This document shows positions 4,446 to 5,391 of a DNA stretch of 5,391 nucleotides, one piece after another; position 1 is the first letter of the stretch; each line of letters begins with the position of its first letter. Below the pieces are notes generated by a model. It saw only the letters and a list, made by a program, of their open reading frames with translations. It ran no database searches and was not told where the DNA came from. The translations under genes were made by a program, and so were the position numbers. Origin of the DNA: a bacterium (lineage in GTDB: Bacteria > UBA9089 > CG2-30-40-21); assembly GCA_018814245.1 (NCBI GenBank), contig JAHIZN010000288.1:1-5391 (forward strand), written 5' to 3'.

Positions 4446-4684
4446 AATTTAAACCTCCTGTCTGGAAATGCATTATGGATTGTAATTTTATCTTCAAGTG
4501 TTATTACACGAAGTGTTTTTCCTTCAAGTTCCTCAATTTTTCCCCAAAATCGAAAGCGATTATTTTCCTGTAGTTCAATTTTAATAGGATTTTCAATTAC
4601 TTGAATACACCACTCTTTTTTAAGATACGACCTTTTAAGCAGTATGTTATTTTCAAAGTATGGGGTAAATTTATATTTACTCAT
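4442..4684 (-). CDS. DUF4258-like small basic protein, putative toxin-like partner
   Basis: This 80-residue protein opens KYKFTPYFENNILLKR, continues with EWCIQVIENPIKIELQ (about 24-39) and FRFWGKIEELEGKTLRVITLED (45-66, quoted as two motifs FRFWGKIEEL and KTLRVITLED), and ends IHNAFPDRRFKL. The helix followed by four beta-strands and the closing HNAFPDRRF resemble the DUF4258 and RelE/ParE-like fold, suggesting an RNA-acting toxin, but no catalytic proof is visible. It is followed with a four-base overlap by the DUF2283 gene. The start at 4684 has no Shine-Dalgarno sequence and lies six bases after a perfect TATAAT, so it may be read from a leaderless transcript. The family assignment is fairly sure at the level of a recurring gene pair, less so for the exact domain name. 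Confidence 0.8.
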   Translation of the reverse strand: MSKYKFTPYFENNILLKRSYLKKEWCIQVIENPIKIELQENNRFRFWGKIEELEGKTLRVITLEDKITIHNAFPDRRFKL

Positions 4685-4690
4685 GGAGTT

Positions 4691-4696
4691 ATTATA
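4691..4696 (-). promoter_or_regulatory. Consensus -10 box directly before the DUF4258-like gene
   Basis: The minus strand reads TATAAT (4691-4696), then AACTCC, then the ATG at 4684. A -10 this close puts the expected transcription start at or within a base or two of the start codon, which would give a leaderless message and explains the missing ribosome site. The -35 region at 17-bp spacing (AAAGTA) is poor; TTGATA lies too close. Another promoter farther upstream remains possible. Confidence 0.4.
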
Positions 4697-4721
4697 ACCT
4701 ATATTTTATCAAATACTTTCG

Positions 4722-4850
4722 GACTAACCATAAAAACAACCAACTCTGCCTAGTTCATTTTTTTGTTAAGCTTTGCTTTGCCGTCTTTTTTCTTTTGGCT
4801 TGCCAAACGATCACATTAAATTTCACATTCAATATTTGCCCCTGATTCCT
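4722..4850. repeat. Palindromic repeat B, copy 3 (decayed head, conserved tail)
   Basis: It begins ACTAACCATAAAAACAACC and reaches GTTAAGC (4765-4771), matching the layout of B2. The central stem is degraded to AACT/AGTT (4741-4754). GTTAAGC still fits GTTRRRY; the left end GACTAAC does not fit RYYYAAC. The tail 4772-4850 matches B2 closely, including GGCTTGCCAAAC (4797-4808) and ATTTCACATTCAATATTT. With B2 it brackets the DUF4258-like/DUF2283 operon as direct repeats 649 bp apart. On the minus strand it follows the gene ending at 4875. Confidence 0.7.
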
Positions 4851-4874
4851 TCCTCGTCAATATTTTTTCTCTAA

Positions 4875-5294
4875 TTACTTGAGCCCAATATGGTTATCGA
4901 AACCGTTTCTGTTCTCCCCATTTCTGTTCTCCACAGGATATTGAGCAGTTACAGCAATTCGCTCAAAAGGAATTTGTTTAATCTGAAGTTGTATTTTTGC
5001 TTGGGCAGATTCTTCTTTGGATCGTCGTTTTTCTCCACCAACAACCAACATAGATAATGTCAACTTATCTCTTTCAAAAAACGCTTCATAATCTTCTTTT
5101 GCTGCATTTACTCCACCTGATTCATCCTCAATTAAAATAGGGATTTTTGTTTTTGTTGACACTCCAAGAACATTTATATCCAGTTCTATCCAAATAACAA
5201 CATCAGGTCTACCTCGTTCGCTTCCAAAACCCCTTCTGGTTACAGAAATTTTCAACCTGTGCGGTTGTTGTATTAAGCCACAGAAACATAACAA
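4875..5294 (-). CDS. Possible nuclease-like protein, 5' end probably missing or frameshifted
   Basis: The frame is open from codon ATC after a TAG (5319-5321) to the TAA at 4875-4877. It has no ATG; the only initiator-like codon near the front is TTG at 5294, without a ribosome site. The first 12-15 residues (CVLLLCFCGLIQQ in the extended frame) are hydrophobic and look unlike the rest. The convincing part runs from LKISVTRRGFGSERGRPDVVI through IPILIEDESGGVNAAKEDYEAFF (motifs GRPDVVI and ILIEDESGG) to LTLSMLVVGGEKRRSKEE. GRPDVVI followed about 23 residues later by an acidic strand is reminiscent of PD-(D/E)XK nuclease cores, although the usual Lys is absent, so this is speculative. The C-terminus repeats ENRNG twice. 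The N-terminal helices of such a domain are missing, so the gene is probably 5'-truncated. Confidence 0.5.
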   Translation of the reverse strand: MLCFCGLIQQPHRLKISVTRRGFGSERGRPDVVIWIELDINVLGVSTKTKIPILIEDESGGVNAAKEDYEAFFERDKLTLSMLVVGGEKRRSKEESAQAKIQLQIKQIPFERIAVTAQYPVENRNGENRNGFDNHIGLK

Positions 5295-5391
5295 TAGTAC
5301 GCAAATACAGGGAAAGATCTACAAAGGGTGTAAATCATAAGAAACACAACCCTTGTCATGCTTTTCTCATTTGCAACTACTCTTGTTTTGC
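5295..5391. other. Window end, no supported feature
   Basis: On the minus strand one other frame is open from the window edge to a TAA near 5277, with ATG codons near 5357 and 5336 and a hydrophobic product (MTRVVFLMIYTL, then RSFPVFAYY). It overlaps the front of the 4875-5294 frame and could be the upstream part of that gene before a frameshift, but the two do not join into a recognisable protein. Confidence 0.3.

Overview
The window looks like an AT-rich, gene-poor accessory region from an environmental Gram-negative bacterium. The Gram-negative call rests on a lipoprotein signal and a PilB/GspE-type fragment. The lineage cannot be fixed from sequence alone. Genes of these kinds occur in cyanobacteria, Chloroflexi, filamentous sulfur bacteria and uncultured phyla, and I make no firm choice. 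No rRNA, tRNA, CRISPR, integrase or intact transposase was found.

Layout. Positions 1-600 hold gene debris: a minus-strand remnant of a PilB/GspE N-terminal domain (76-261), a hairpin, and a 244-bp element with 14-bp inverted ends (341-584). A doubtful ORF (623-814) runs into the first copy of a dispersed repeat (C1). Positions 943-1360 have no convincing gene, but contain a 15-bp perfect inverted repeat pair. From 1361 to 1918 the DNA is almost wholly repetitive: 18-bp tandem units, palindromic repeat A1, 22 units of a 13-bp tandem repeat in near-perfect register, and palindromic repeat B1. Next comes a minus-strand PIN-toxin module (2103-2781), then repeats C2 and A2. A minus-strand lipoprotein gene follows (3193-3684), then A3, a larger 18-bp tandem array and B2. 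Last are a DUF4258-like/DUF2283 pair (4227-4684), B3 and the 3' part of a possible nuclease-like gene (4875-5294).

Common logic. All convincing genes lie on the minus strand, and each is followed on that strand by an A or B palindrome. All A, B and C repeats begin with CTAAC on the plus strand (GTTAG on the minus strand). The same left flank joins A at one locus and B at another exactly at CTAAC. I read this as an array of mobile cassettes resembling integron gene cassettes without a visible integrase (a CALIN-like cluster). Two of the cassettes carry toxin-antitoxin-like pairs and at least two intervals hold only tandem repeats. The repeats, their boundaries and the paired changes in their stems are directly visible. 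The integron interpretation is inference.
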